From: a virus
IMG/VR virus record: IMGVR_UViG_3300042474_001076
Location: 24,142-88,141 of that record
Length of the DNA stretch: 64,000 nt
Strand: one strand, 5' to 3'
Below the pieces are notes generated by a model. It was not told where the DNA came from, ran no database searches, and saw nothing but the letters and a program-made list of their open reading frames with translations. This document shows, piece by piece, positions 54,879 to 63,746 of this stretch (position 1 is its first letter; every line of letters starts with the position of its first letter). The translations under genes were made by a program, and so were the position numbers.

Positions 54879-55859
54879 ATGGAAGATATTATTTTTGTGT
54901 CCGCTCAACCTGATGTTCCTTATTTTCATTGGCAAATAAAACTTTATACTCATAACTTTATTGAAAAGGGAATTAATCCTTGTCAAATTCATGTTATTTT
55001 TGGATTAACTAATGGACAAACAGAACCTTCTAAGGGAGCGTTAGAACTATGTGATTACGGGTTTAATGTACATTTTTACATTGATGATAGAATAAGTAAA
55101 AATTATATCCCAAGTATCAAACCATATTTAATATCAAGATGGTTATTTGAATATCCTGAATATGGTAAAACTTTTTTCTTACATGATGCGGATATTATTT
55201 TTAGAGTATTACCCGATTTTAATAAATTAATGAATGATGATATTTCTTATTTATCGGATACAATTGGTTATATCGGATACAACTATATAATGGATTGTTG
55301 TAACAGATATGAAAAAGCACACCCAAAATCAGAAAAAGGTCAATTATTAAAAGAAATGGCAAATATTGTTGGAATAAACGTTGACATAATTAAAGATAAC
55401 CAAGAAAACTCAGGTGGGGGTCAATATTTATTGAAAAATATGACATATAGTCTTTGGGAAAAAATATATTTGGATTGTTATCCTCTTTATAAACAAATGC
55501 ATAGTTATCACAAAAGACACCCAATAAGTCCTGGTGAAATCCAATTTTGGACGGCAGAAATGTGGTCTTTATTGTGGAATTTATGGTTATTAAATTATGA
55601 TACTAAAGTTGTTGATGATCTTAATTTTTCTTGGGCAACAGATAATTTAAAAGTATATGAAGAAAGACCTATTTTACATATGGCTGGAGTTACAGATAAT
55701 TTAAAAAGTAATAAATTTTATAAAGGAGAATATATTACAATTGACCCTATTTTAAAACTTAAAGAAAACCCATCCCACTTTGATTATATTGAAATTAATA
55801 GTACAACAATAAAATATATTGAAGTAATGAAATCATTTATTCAAAAAACAATAAATTGA
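54879..55859 (+). CDS. GT-A-type glycosyltransferase
   Basis: A 326-residue protein in the middle of the adhesin genes. A conserved strand-turn FFLHDADIIF contains D103-x-D105, the DxD metal and sugar-nucleotide site of GT-A enzymes. NSGGGQYLLKN (about residues 177-188) and an EIQFWTAEMWSLLW segment follow. The pattern is similar to the plant and protist Hyp/Ser-type glycosyltransferases. No signal peptide is present, so it would act in the infected cell. The substrate could be virion proteins, host polysaccharide or phage DNA. Location between fibre genes with Ser/Thr-rich linkers favours fibre modification (inference). Confidence 0.75.
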   Translation: MEDIIFVSAQPDVPYFHWQIKLYTHNFIEKGINPCQIHVIFGLTNGQTEPSKGALELCDYGFNVHFYIDDRISKNYIPSIKPYLISRWLFEYPEYGKTFFLHDADIIFRVLPDFNKLMNDDISYLSDTIGYIGYNYIMDCCNRYEKAHPKSEKGQLLKEMANIVGINVDIIKDNQENSGGGQYLLKNMTYSLWEKIYLDCYPLYKQMHSYHKRHPISPGEIQFWTAEMWSLLWNLWLLNYDTKVVDDLNFSWATDNLKVYEERPILHMAGVTDNLKSNKFYKGEYITIDPILKLKENPSHFDYIEINSTTIKYIEVMKSFIQKTIN

Positions 55860-55860
55860 T

Positions 55861-55868
55861 TATTTATA
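55861..55868 (+). promoter_or_regulatory. TATTTATA element upstream of the adhesin gene
   Basis: It lies 19 bases before the ATG at 55888, directly after the stop of the glycosyltransferase. Confidence 0.5.
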
Positions 55869-55887
55869 TAGTAAAGAAATAACTTAA

Positions 55888-57948
55888 ATGGTTTATCAAG
55901 TAATAAATAGTGGTTCGGTAATTTATAATAACTTTACGTTTACTGACGACAATAACGTTATTAAAGTGGTTGATTTATCACCTGGGGTTTCTTATTATAT
56001 TAATGGTAATATTAGTGTTACAAACCCACTCTTATATATTAACTCACTTACAAAAGGAACAATAAGATATTGTTTTCAAAGTTGTTGTAATGATGATTCT
56101 TTTTATTTTGACGGACCACCTACATCAGTTTTTGGAAATTATTTAAATGGTGTTATAATTTATTTTAATGAGGCCTTACTATCTTCAAACCCTAATAATT
56201 ATAAATCTGGTTGTTATGAATTAGTTGGACGTGGTCTTTCCTCCACATATGACTGTAGTATAGTTGGATCTGAAAGTGTTACTTTAGTTCAGTTTAATGT
56301 TAATGAGTATAATAATTGTGATACCTGTGTTATAGATAATAGTTGTTGTACTAATTATTTTGTAACTAATCAATCCTCACAAAACGTTAAGACAAAGATT
56401 GAATTTACTCCATGTTGTGATGAGGGAAAAAAATCACCATATAATATGCCTTACCAAACAGGTATTTCTATATGTAGCTCAACAGGAGTAAAAGTTTTAT
56501 CGGGAGATATACAAATTATTAACAATGGTAAATGTACCCCTTGTACAATAACAACTACGACTAACCCGATTGTTACAACAACAACAACTTTTGCACCACC
56601 AAATCCACCAATTGAACCTAAAAACGAATGTGATGTTATAACAATTTTTCCTCTCGGTGTTGAATGTTTTACAGTTGACCCATTAACATCAAGTTCTTTT
56701 GACGGGTTAATTACTTTAGGTATAACAGGGGGGACTCCTCCTTATGAGGTTATTTGGGAAAACGGATCTATCTCACAATCTTTAAGTAATCTTGGGGTTG
56801 GAAAATATGATTCAATCGTTACTGATTATTACGGGGATTTTACGGCATATACCACTTGTGTTTTAGGGGTTGAAATACCAATTACAACAAGTACAACAAC
56901 TTTTAATCCTTTACCGATATACGAAGATATCTGTCTTACAATTATAAGAGGAAATAAACAACAATCTTATGTTGAATATTATGAATTTCAATATAATGGG
57001 TACATTGATGATTACCCAACTTGGGAGGATACTATAAATAGTTTAGATATTGTATGGAATCTTAATGGTAATCAATGGCAAGTATCGGGTTGGACGGCGG
57101 GACAAATAATTAATATAAACAGTTCTACCCCACCATTATTTGGGTGGAATTCGATTGGAACATCATTACCTAATCAAATATTATCAATAACCGCAAATTT
57201 AGGATTATGTAATAAACTTAGTACTCCCAACTTAACAATAAGAGTTAATAGACCCGAATGTGGTTGTGATGGAAGTATATTATTAACTCCTTTTGGGGGA
57301 ACACCACCATATGAGTATTCAATCAACGGAGGATCAACGTATCAACCTACAACAATATATAATAACTTATGTCAAGGATCATATATTGTTTATGTCAGAG
57401 ATTCTTCAGGATTTACAAGTACTCAAACGGTTGTTTTACCTCCCCCAACTTCAAGTATAAACTATATTGTTACTATGTCTTACGCTTCTACTATATTTGG
57501 TACTAATGTGTTTAATGTAAATGTCTCTCCTTTATTACCAATTGGTGTAACGATTACTTTTGATGTAATTCATACTAACACATTTACCGTTGGACCATCA
57601 GCGGCAGCTGCCACTTATAACAACATAGCAACATTAAATGTTAATGGATCACCCGTCACCGCCACTAATCAATCAATAACTCCATTCTTACCACTTCCAC
57701 AAACATTTCCTTGTCAAGCATCTTTTAAATATTCCACAACAAGACAATATAATTGGATTAATTTATCTATGACATCAGGAACTATTATAAACGGTTCTTA
57801 TACTGATACAATATCTCCCGTTTTACCAACACCAAATTGTTTTATTGCAAACAGATACTACCACATTTATTTAAATAATGTAAAAATAAATAATAATTGC
57901 GATACGGTAAGAGTAGTTAATCCTTTAGGTGTGGGGATAAAAAAATAA
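55888..57948 (+). CDS. Tail adhesin with SprB-like repeats and Thr-rich linkers
   Basis: A 686-residue protein. It starts with a beta-rich Cys-containing domain (1-215, with CCNDD and CCTNYF motifs). A Thr linker (ITTTTNPIVTTTTTFAPP, about 222-240) leads into an SprB-like repeat (about 262-325, GITGGTPPYEVIWENG). A second linker (PITTSTTTFNP) precedes a further domain, and a second SprB-like repeat (about 455-515, FGGTPPYEYSING then RDSSGF) follows. The layout is beads on a string. It is likely another fibre or tip protein. No membrane segment is present. Confidence 0.75.
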   Translation: MVYQVINSGSVIYNNFTFTDDNNVIKVVDLSPGVSYYINGNISVTNPLLYINSLTKGTIRYCFQSCCNDDSFYFDGPPTSVFGNYLNGVIIYFNEALLSSNPNNYKSGCYELVGRGLSSTYDCSIVGSESVTLVQFNVNEYNNCDTCVIDNSCCTNYFVTNQSSQNVKTKIEFTPCCDEGKKSPYNMPYQTGISICSSTGVKVLSGDIQIINNGKCTPCTITTTTNPIVTTTTTFAPPNPPIEPKNECDVITIFPLGVECFTVDPLTSSSFDGLITLGITGGTPPYEVIWENGSISQSLSNLGVGKYDSIVTDYYGDFTAYTTCVLGVEIPITTSTTTFNPLPIYEDICLTIIRGNKQQSYVEYYEFQYNGYIDDYPTWEDTINSLDIVWNLNGNQWQVSGWTAGQIININSSTPPLFGWNSIGTSLPNQILSITANLGLCNKLSTPNLTIRVNRPECGCDGSILLTPFGGTPPYEYSINGGSTYQPTTIYNNLCQGSYIVYVRDSSGFTSTQTVVLPPPTSSINYIVTMSYASTIFGTNVFNVNVSPLLPIGVTITFDVIHTNTFTVGPSAAAATYNNIATLNVNGSPVTATNQSITPFLPLPQTFPCQASFKYSTTRQYNWINLSMTSGTIINGSYTDTISPVLPTPNCFIANRYYHIYLNNVKINNNCDTVRVVNPLGVGIKK

Positions 57949-57957
57949 ATAAATAAA

Positions 57958-57965
57958 TATTTATA
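57958..57965 (+). promoter_or_regulatory. TATTTATA element upstream of the fibre gene
   Basis: It lies 6 bases before the ATG at 57972 and follows four AAAT repeats, so spacing could vary by slippage. Confidence 0.4.
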
Positions 57966-57971
57966 CATAAA

Positions 57972-60506
57972 ATGTCATATATAATAAAAAATACATCAGG
58001 ACTTGTTAACACCAGAATAACGGATACTGGCAGGTTAAAGATGTCACAAGGAAATTTTAATATAAGTTATTTTCAGGTAGGAGATAGTGAAGTTTCTTAT
58101 GATAAAGTTTCTGTTAGTTATAATCAAGTTAATAGTTTTGTCTTAACTCCACCGTTTGGAAGTCAAAATAGTGACGGAATACCACAATCAAATAAACAAA
58201 ATGTTAAATACCCATATTATGTGGATAATATTGGGGGAAATACATACGGAATTCCATACATGGACTCAACAGTTGAGTCTGTATTTAATCGGGCTCCTTT
58301 AAGGGGGTTTTTTAGTGGTAACACAACCGCAAGTACAATTAATTGGAGTGCGTTAACAAGTAATAATTATGTTAAAACTTCTAATTATTTGGTAAATCCA
58401 TTATCATTAAATGGTACTAATGAAATAACTTTAATTTATTCGGGATGTAACACATCTTCATTTGGAGGTTACGAGGTTGGTGATTTTATTACTATTTATT
58501 TTGATGGTTTAGGATGTGAAAATTGTTCATGTACCAATTTACCAACACCAACACCAACGGCATCACAAGGGTCCACACCCACACCTACTCCAACACCATC
58601 AGTAAGTAGTGGTTACATTAATTGTGAAAGTCCAACCCCAACACCCACCCCTACAAAAACAGAATGTTTGACACCAACACCAAGTAGACAATGTCCCGCA
58701 CCACCTGACCCCGTTTGTTTGATGTCATTATATAGTTGTTATCCAATTTTAACTTATAGAATTATTGCAATTTGTGAAAATAAAGTAACATTAGATAGAA
58801 CAACACCAGATTTTGGATTAATAAGTGACGAATGTTGTTTTAGAGCTTTAGTTTACCCTAAAAGTATGACAGATTTATATGATAGTATAACTCCAAGTCC
58901 ACATTGGGGTGATGACGTTATTAATTACGAAACATTATGTGATGTTGATAATTTTGACGTTAAAATTTGGAACATGAATATTCCTTGGACCGAAAATCCT
59001 GCTGGATTATTACCAACACAACATGAAGATTATACTTATTTTGGGTCTGTTAATTATATTGGTAGTAAAGAGTATTTTGGGTATAATTCAAACTTAGGAC
59101 AGACATTTTACGTAAATTCAGTATTAAGTGCTGAAACTACTGACACTTATTATTATAATTCATTTGATGAGGTTATTAAAGTTGAACCTGAAGAACAAAA
59201 AACAATTGCAATTATTCATTATACAAACCAAACGATTGATTTCTTTTATGGTGAAAAATTTGCGTTAGAACCATACGACACATCTAATCCTAATAATACA
59301 ACAGGTCAAGCTAGAAATTTTAAATTATATATACCATGGATTATGTGGCATAAAAATCCACAATGTTGTTTTGGATCTACTTTTTGGGTTGATCCACCTG
59401 ATTTTGAAGATAAAAACTTATTTGAAGTTCATTATATGGAATCAAATCAAAATAATGATATGAATAATCCTGGGTTAAGATATTATCACTTATGGGACAC
59501 ACACCCAAACAATGATGGATTACCAAGTAGAATTGGTAAAGTATTTCCAGATAGTCAAACAATTATTATTGATGATGAAGAAATTGTCGCAGCGTTATCT
59601 TATAAATCAAATAGAAATTGGACATTACCCGCACCACAAGTTTCTTTAATAACTCCAAATATTTGTGATACTACCTCGGGAGAAATTAATGGTATATTAA
59701 CAGGAAACAATGAAACTATGTATATTACATATAGAATTAGTAATGATTATGGTTTTACAAATTCATTACATTCTAATTATTATGTTAAAATTGTGGGTAA
59801 TAATAATGATTGTTTTCCTGATACATCTAAAAATGTTGCAATAAGATTTGGGGGAGAATTTGGATGTTTGGTTGTTCCTGGATATAATCCAACAACAACA
59901 ACAACTACATTTGGACCTATAACAACAACTACAACACTTAATCCTATTGTTACGACAACTACAACAATATGTCCTACCTGTGATATTCCAAATGGATTTT
60001 ATGGGACTAAATTTGAAGTATTGGCACAAAAAGTACCTACAGGGACAAGACCAGATTCTTCAAAATGGAAATTAATTGATTTTACTAATACTATAAGTGG
60101 ACAAACAATTAATGGTTATCTTACTGAAGATGCATTAACAGGAACTACATTTATTGTTACTGAATCGTTATATAATTCGGCACCATTCTATGATTTAAAT
60201 CAATATATTAATTTAACCCCTATTGGTAATGTTGGACCAAAATTAAATTTTGGAGATGAGTATTATTTCTACGGAGGTATTGAAACTGATATACAAGCAA
60301 CAATATATGAAATGATGTATAAGATTAATTTAAATTATACTGAATTTCAAAAAACATCAAATCCAACTTGGAAATCAGGAACTAATTCTTATATTACTGA
60401 AATAGCGTTGTTAGATGATAAAAAAGACGTATTAGTTGTCTCAAAGTTACAATCTCCTGTTTTAAGACAAGGAATTCAACAATTCTTAGTTAAGTTTGAT
60501 TTATAA
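57972..60506 (+). CDS. Tail fibre protein with Thr/Pro-rich linkers
   Basis: An 844-residue protein. The N-terminus (MSYIIKNTSGLVNTRITDTG and FQVGDSEVSYD) looks like a structural base domain used in a phage appendage. Residues about 190-240 are PTPTPTAS and PTPTPTPT linkers. Residues about 638-665 are Thr runs separated by short Pro/Asn stretches. The C-terminal domain has GDEYYFYGGIETDIQATIYEMM and ITEIALLDDKKDVLVV, then a final strand LRQGIQQFLVKFDL. This type of end recurs in baseplate-attached fibres. The gene closes the plus-strand tail operon. Confidence 0.75.
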   Translation: MSYIIKNTSGLVNTRITDTGRLKMSQGNFNISYFQVGDSEVSYDKVSVSYNQVNSFVLTPPFGSQNSDGIPQSNKQNVKYPYYVDNIGGNTYGIPYMDSTVESVFNRAPLRGFFSGNTTASTINWSALTSNNYVKTSNYLVNPLSLNGTNEITLIYSGCNTSSFGGYEVGDFITIYFDGLGCENCSCTNLPTPTPTASQGSTPTPTPTPSVSSGYINCESPTPTPTPTKTECLTPTPSRQCPAPPDPVCLMSLYSCYPILTYRIIAICENKVTLDRTTPDFGLISDECCFRALVYPKSMTDLYDSITPSPHWGDDVINYETLCDVDNFDVKIWNMNIPWTENPAGLLPTQHEDYTYFGSVNYIGSKEYFGYNSNLGQTFYVNSVLSAETTDTYYYNSFDEVIKVEPEEQKTIAIIHYTNQTIDFFYGEKFALEPYDTSNPNNTTGQARNFKLYIPWIMWHKNPQCCFGSTFWVDPPDFEDKNLFEVHYMESNQNNDMNNPGLRYYHLWDTHPNNDGLPSRIGKVFPDSQTIIIDDEEIVAALSYKSNRNWTLPAPQVSLITPNICDTTSGEINGILTGNNETMYITYRISNDYGFTNSLHSNYYVKIVGNNNDCFPDTSKNVAIRFGGEFGCLVVPGYNPTTTTTTFGPITTTTTLNPIVTTTTTICPTCDIPNGFYGTKFEVLAQKVPTGTRPDSSKWKLIDFTNTISGQTINGYLTEDALTGTTFIVTESLYNSAPFYDLNQYINLTPIGNVGPKLNFGDEYYFYGGIETDIQATIYEMMYKINLNYTEFQKTSNPTWKSGTNSYITEIALLDDKKDVLVVSKLQSPVLRQGIQQFLVKFDL
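58541..58685 (+). repeat. CCAACA-type repeats encoding Pro-Thr linkers
   Basis: Several imperfect (CCAACA)n runs encode PTPTPT stretches separated by short Cys- or Ser-containing spacers. Confidence 0.85.
59889..59967 (+). repeat. ACA-type repeats encoding Thr runs in the fibre gene
   Basis: Three imperfect (ACA)n clusters encode TTTTTTFGP, TTTTTLNP and TTTTTICP. They resemble the sheath linker at 8055-8145 in composition. Confidence 0.85.
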
Positions 60507-60559
60507 CAAAAACTTTAGTTTTACAACGATATAGTTATATTATAATTAAAAATAAGTTT

Positions 60560-61168
60560 ATGCGAACATCAATTAAAAATTCACCTAAAGTCTTAGGGTT
60601 AGACATTTCCACTAAAACAATAGGTTGGGCACTTTTTGATATTAAATCACAAGAATTACTAGAATTAACTCATGTATCCCCGAGACCAAAAAATAAAGAT
60701 ACGGAAGAAAATAAAATGTTAGAATTAATATTAAAATCTGAAGTATTTAAAACTAAATTGGAAGGATATAAAAATTTAGGGATTGTTAGTGTTATAATTG
60801 AAGAACCATTATTAAACTCAAACAATGTTTATACTATTCAAACTTTACTAAGATTTAATACATTAATATGTAAAACAATTTATGATATGATAGGTATTGT
60901 TCCTGAATTCATATCTACATATAACTCAAGAAAATTTGCGTTTCCTGAATTAGTAAAAGAAAACGATAAAAAAAAACATGTTTTATTTGGAGGACTTCCT
61001 AAAGATATAGACAAAAAAATGATTATTTGGGATTTAGTTGCAAAAAAAGAACCCCAAATACAATGGCATTACACTAAAAACAATACTTTAAAGAAAGAAA
61101 ATTTTGACCAAACAGATGCTTATGCGTGTGTTTTAGGTTATATGAAAAGTAAAAAAATTTGGGATTAA
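60560..61168 (+). CDS. RuvC-like Holliday-junction nuclease
   Basis: A 202-residue protein of the RNase H fold. Acidic residues match the RuvC set: D15 in VLGLDISTKTIGWAL, E81/E82 in SVIIEEPL, and D183 with D186 in FDQTDAYACVLGY. The first strand followed by T-x-x-T-G-W is typical. Such enzymes cut branched DNA made during recombination and packaging. In T4 this function is provided by gp49, which has a different fold. It lies after the fibre genes, away from the replication block, with no TATTTATA element (its leader is AT-rich with TATATTATAAT). Confidence 0.85.
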   Translation: MRTSIKNSPKVLGLDISTKTIGWALFDIKSQELLELTHVSPRPKNKDTEENKMLELILKSEVFKTKLEGYKNLGIVSVIIEEPLLNSNNVYTIQTLLRFNTLICKTIYDMIGIVPEFISTYNSRKFAFPELVKENDKKKHVLFGGLPKDIDKKMIIWDLVAKKEPQIQWHYTKNNTLKKENFDQTDAYACVLGYMKSKKIWD

Positions 61169-61193
61169 TATCGTTTAATTTAACGATAATTTG

Positions 61194-61219
61194 AAATATC
61201 GTCTTTTTAGACGATATTT
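61194..61219. terminator. Bidirectional terminator between convergent genes
   Basis: A perfect 10-bp stem of AAATATCGTC with GACGATATTT has a 6-base loop and a T run on the plus side. A second smaller hairpin (TATCGTT with AACGATA) lies just upstream at 61169-61188. Confidence 0.8.
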
Positions 61220-61234
61220 TTTTGTTTTATATTT

Positions 61235-62506
61235 TTAATTTGGTGTTGGAGTTGGAGTTGGAAAACAATCAATTCCAGTATTTGTTACAGATATTGACCC
61301 ACTCAAAGAATATGGTGTTGAAAATGAATTAACTATAATACTTTGAGACACATTTAATGTTTGAGATATAATAACACCTAATAAATTTGTATAAACATAA
61401 GTTTCGGGTGATGTTGAAAGATTACTTAATAAGTATTGTACACAAATACCATTACAACAATCACCAATATTTGTAATAGTTGCAGACCCAACACCAATTG
61501 TAGGTATATTTTTAGAACAAATAATTACCTCATGATTTAACCAATTAGTCCAACGCATAGATCCAGGTCTTAACATAATGTTTTTACCAACACAATCTAA
61601 AAAACTAATTGTTGTGGTTAAAACACTAAAGTTCGAAATTCTATATGACAAACATAAACAAGGTGTTGTTGGTGTTGGTGTTATAGTAGGAGTTAATGTA
61701 GGAGTATTACTAATTGGGAAACAATTTAAACAACTACCTTCACTAGAAGGACCATATTCTGTAGTAATAACAACTTTGTCTCCACCACTTATGTTATCTA
61801 CAATTGTTTGAAAAATAAAACATGAAGATATTCCGTTTATTGTTCCACCATAAACGTCACCAACAACTAATAAATTACCAAAAGAATCAAATAATGTTTG
61901 TGTTGTATAGTATTCTATACCTGTAAAACAATCCTCAAATTTCTTACTAGTTGCACATACAATAAACCCATCAACACTATTAAATTTGGCAATACCATCA
62001 AAATTACATGGTCTATCAATTGGTGATGAAGGTGTGGGGGTTAATGTTGGTGTCGGAGTTGGTGTCGGAGAATATGTGTTTGCGGTAACATCTAAAGATA
62101 CTCCCCCACAAACATTAGTTGGTGTTGGTGTTGGAGTTAAAGTTGAGGTTGGTGTTGGGGTAGGAGTTGGGGTAGGAGTTACAAATACGTCACAATCAAA
62201 TAGTGCATCAAAATCAATAGAACAAGCTAGGGTTGGGGTTGGAGTTGGGGTTGGGCATAAACCGTCAACAAGAATTCCAGAATAAAAATCAGGACATGGA
62301 TTAACGGAATTTGTTGGACCAAATAAAATACAAGGATCTCCCAAGTTTGCAGCTAAACACCATCTACTTTCTGTTGTTGAATAAAAAATGTAATAACCAT
62401 TAGTGGCTCCCGTATAATAATCTAAACTATTATATAAACCATCTATTGTATACGTATCATCGTATATCCCCGTATTACTTATACAAATATCTATACTACA
62501 ACTCAT
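61235..62506 (-). CDS. Tail fibre/adhesin of Cys-modules joined by Thr/Pro linkers (inverted)
   Basis: A 423-residue protein on the minus strand, opposite to the other fibres. Modules of about 20-120 residues, several with paired cysteines ([44 protein letters not shown]), alternate with linkers such as [32 protein letters not shown] and [15 protein letters not shown]. It also ends in PTPTPTPN, so the last linker may continue into another chain or be cut. The gene follows the 73-residue gene by 1 base. Fibre role is inferred from shared linkers with the plus-strand adhesins. The opposite orientation is odd for this cluster. Confidence 0.7.
   Translation of the reverse strand: MSCSIDICISNTGIYDDTYTIDGLYNSLDYYTGATNGYYIFYSTTESRWCLAANLGDPCILFGPTNSVNPCPDFYSGILVDGLCPTPTPTPTLACSIDFDALFDCDVFVTPTPTPTPTPTSTLTPTPTPTNVCGGVSLDVTANTYSPTPTPTPTLTPTPSSPIDRPCNFDGIAKFNSVDGFIVCATSKKFEDCFTGIEYYTTQTLFDSFGNLLVVGDVYGGTINGISSCFIFQTIVDNISGGDKVVITTEYGPSSEGSCLNCFPISNTPTLTPTITPTPTTPCLCLSYRISNFSVLTTTISFLDCVGKNIMLRPGSMRWTNWLNHEVIICSKNIPTIGVGSATITNIGDCCNGICVQYLLSNLSTSPETYVYTNLLGVIISQTLNVSQSIIVNSFSTPYSLSGSISVTNTGIDCFPTPTPTPN
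62031..62259 (-). repeat. Pro-Thr codon repeats in inverted fibre gene
   Basis: GGTGTTGGAGTT-type runs on the plus strand are the reverse complement of the plus-strand repeats at 58541-58685, so they form an inverted repeat of low complexity with those. Confidence 0.8.
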
Positions 62507-62507
62507 A

Positions 62508-62729
62508 TTATATATTTAACGTATCTGTAACGACACAATCATTATTATCAACCACCTTAACAATAAATTCGGTTAAACTAGAATAAACTAAAGGAATATC
62601 AAAACTATATGGAATGTCAACCGTATTAATGGTTGCGACATAAATACAAGTAGTAATTGGTGAATCACAAACATAAATATCAAATGGTTGTGCTCCCGTA
62701 ACGTTATTAATTGTTATATTTGTTGGCAT
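62508..62729 (-). CDS. Small fibre-like protein
   Basis: A 73-residue protein with two Cys-containing strands ([16 protein letters not shown]) and an end, [17 protein letters not shown], close in pattern to the last strand of an SprB repeat. No family is certain. It is translated ahead of the modular fibre and has a TATTTATA element immediately before its start. Confidence 0.65.
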   Translation of the reverse strand: MPTNITINNVTGAQPFDIYVCDSPITTCIYVATINTVDIPYSFDIPLVYSSLTEFIVKVVDNNDCVVTDTLNI

Positions 62730-62733
62730 ATCT

Positions 62734-62741
62734 TATAAATA
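62734..62741 (-). promoter_or_regulatory. TATTTATA element upstream of the inverted fibre cassette
   Basis: It lies 4 bases before the ATG at 62729 on the minus strand and is the only minus-strand copy outside the 0.5-3.1 kb region. Confidence 0.45.
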
Positions 62742-62804
62742 TAGAACTTATTAAAAACTTGTGTAGTTGATATGTTCTTTTATTTTGTTTATATTTTTAT
62801 AACA

Positions 62805-63704
62805 ATGGAAGAAAGTGATGCAATTGTTGAATTATTAGAGGGACTTTTAGGGGATCACGGATTACATTACCATAATCGTGGTCAAATTTCATTTAATTGT
62901 CCGGTTTGTGATGACGATAAAAATAAACACAATTTAGAAATTAACTATATAAATAATGTGTACAAATGTTGGTCTTGTGGGGACACTAATGGAACTCACG
63001 GATCTTTGGGAAAACTTTTTGATAAGTACGGAAACAAAAAATTAAAGAAATTATATAATATTTTAAAACCTGAGACGGTACAACCAAAACAAAAACGAAC
63101 AAAAAAATTAACACTTCCTGAAGGATTCACGTTATTTACCGAGTCAAGTCCGGTATACCCAGTAAGGAGACAAGCGTATAATTACTTAAAAAGTAGGGGA
63201 ATAACGGATGAGATCATTGCCAAATATAATATTGGTTTTTGTGATCGTGGTAGTCATATAGGACGTATTGTGGTCCCATCATATAATATTAATGGGGAAT
63301 TAAATTACTATGTCGCTCGCAGTTGGGACACAAAAAGTAAATTTAAATATAAAAACCCTGAGGAAGAAAAAGATAAGATTATATTTAACGAAAGATTAAT
63401 AGATTGGGAAAAAGACATTTACTTAGTCGAAGGGGTTTTTGATGGGTTTTTCTTGGACAACTCAATTCCAATGTTAGGTAAACATATGTCAGAACTTTTA
63501 TTTGAAAAAATATATAATAAAGCTAAAAGAGATATAATTATATCCCTTGATGGTGACGCTTTTAATAATGCGGTTAAATTATATCGAGAGTTAAATGGGG
63601 GTGAACTATATGATAGAATAAAAATTGTTAGATTACCTATGGATCAAGATGTTTGTGACTTAAAAGGAAACATTGAAGATTTTTTTGTAAAAATTAGGGA
63701 TTAA
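62805..63704 (+). CDS. DNA primase (DnaG/gp61-like)
   Basis: ATG at 62805 gives 299 residues; the upstream reading from 62772 would begin with a hydrophobic stretch translated from leader. A zinc ribbon is seen as NCPVC (C32, C35), then YKCWSC (C55, C58), typical of primases. Basic residues follow, then the Toprim-type core YLVEGVFDGFFLDN and IIISLDGDAFNNAVKLY. This fits a phage primase that lays down RNA primers with the gp41 helicase. It is not next to the helicase. It shares no TATTTATA element and is probably expressed earlier than its fibre neighbours. Confidence 0.85.
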   Translation: MEESDAIVELLEGLLGDHGLHYHNRGQISFNCPVCDDDKNKHNLEINYINNVYKCWSCGDTNGTHGSLGKLFDKYGNKKLKKLYNILKPETVQPKQKRTKKLTLPEGFTLFTESSPVYPVRRQAYNYLKSRGITDEIIAKYNIGFCDRGSHIGRIVVPSYNINGELNYYVARSWDTKSKFKYKNPEEEKDKIIFNERLIDWEKDIYLVEGVFDGFFLDNSIPMLGKHMSELLFEKIYNKAKRDIIISLDGDAFNNAVKLYRELNGGELYDRIKIVRLPMDQDVCDLKGNIEDFFVKIRD

Positions 63705-63718
63705 TAAAAAAAAAGTAT

Positions 63719-63726
63719 TATCTTTG
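63719..63726 (+). promoter_or_regulatory. Candidate Bacteroidetes -7 box TATCTTTG
   Basis: TATCTTTG matches TAnnTTTG and lies 20 bases before the ATG at 63747. A TTTG upstream is too far for a standard -33 box, so only half of the promoter is supported. Confidence 0.35.
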
Positions 63727-63746
63727 TAAAATAAAACAAAAAAAAC

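Noticed and set aside
59766-60029. Minus-strand reading frame very rich in Cys (CC-S-C type)
   Set aside because: It is the antisense of the Thr-rich repeats in the fibre gene on the plus strand, and its Cys content comes only from the complement of ACA codons.
61986-62285. Plus-strand reading frame with long Val-Gly repeats
   Set aside because: It is antisense to the Pro-Thr linkers of the inverted fibre gene and has no leader or known fold.
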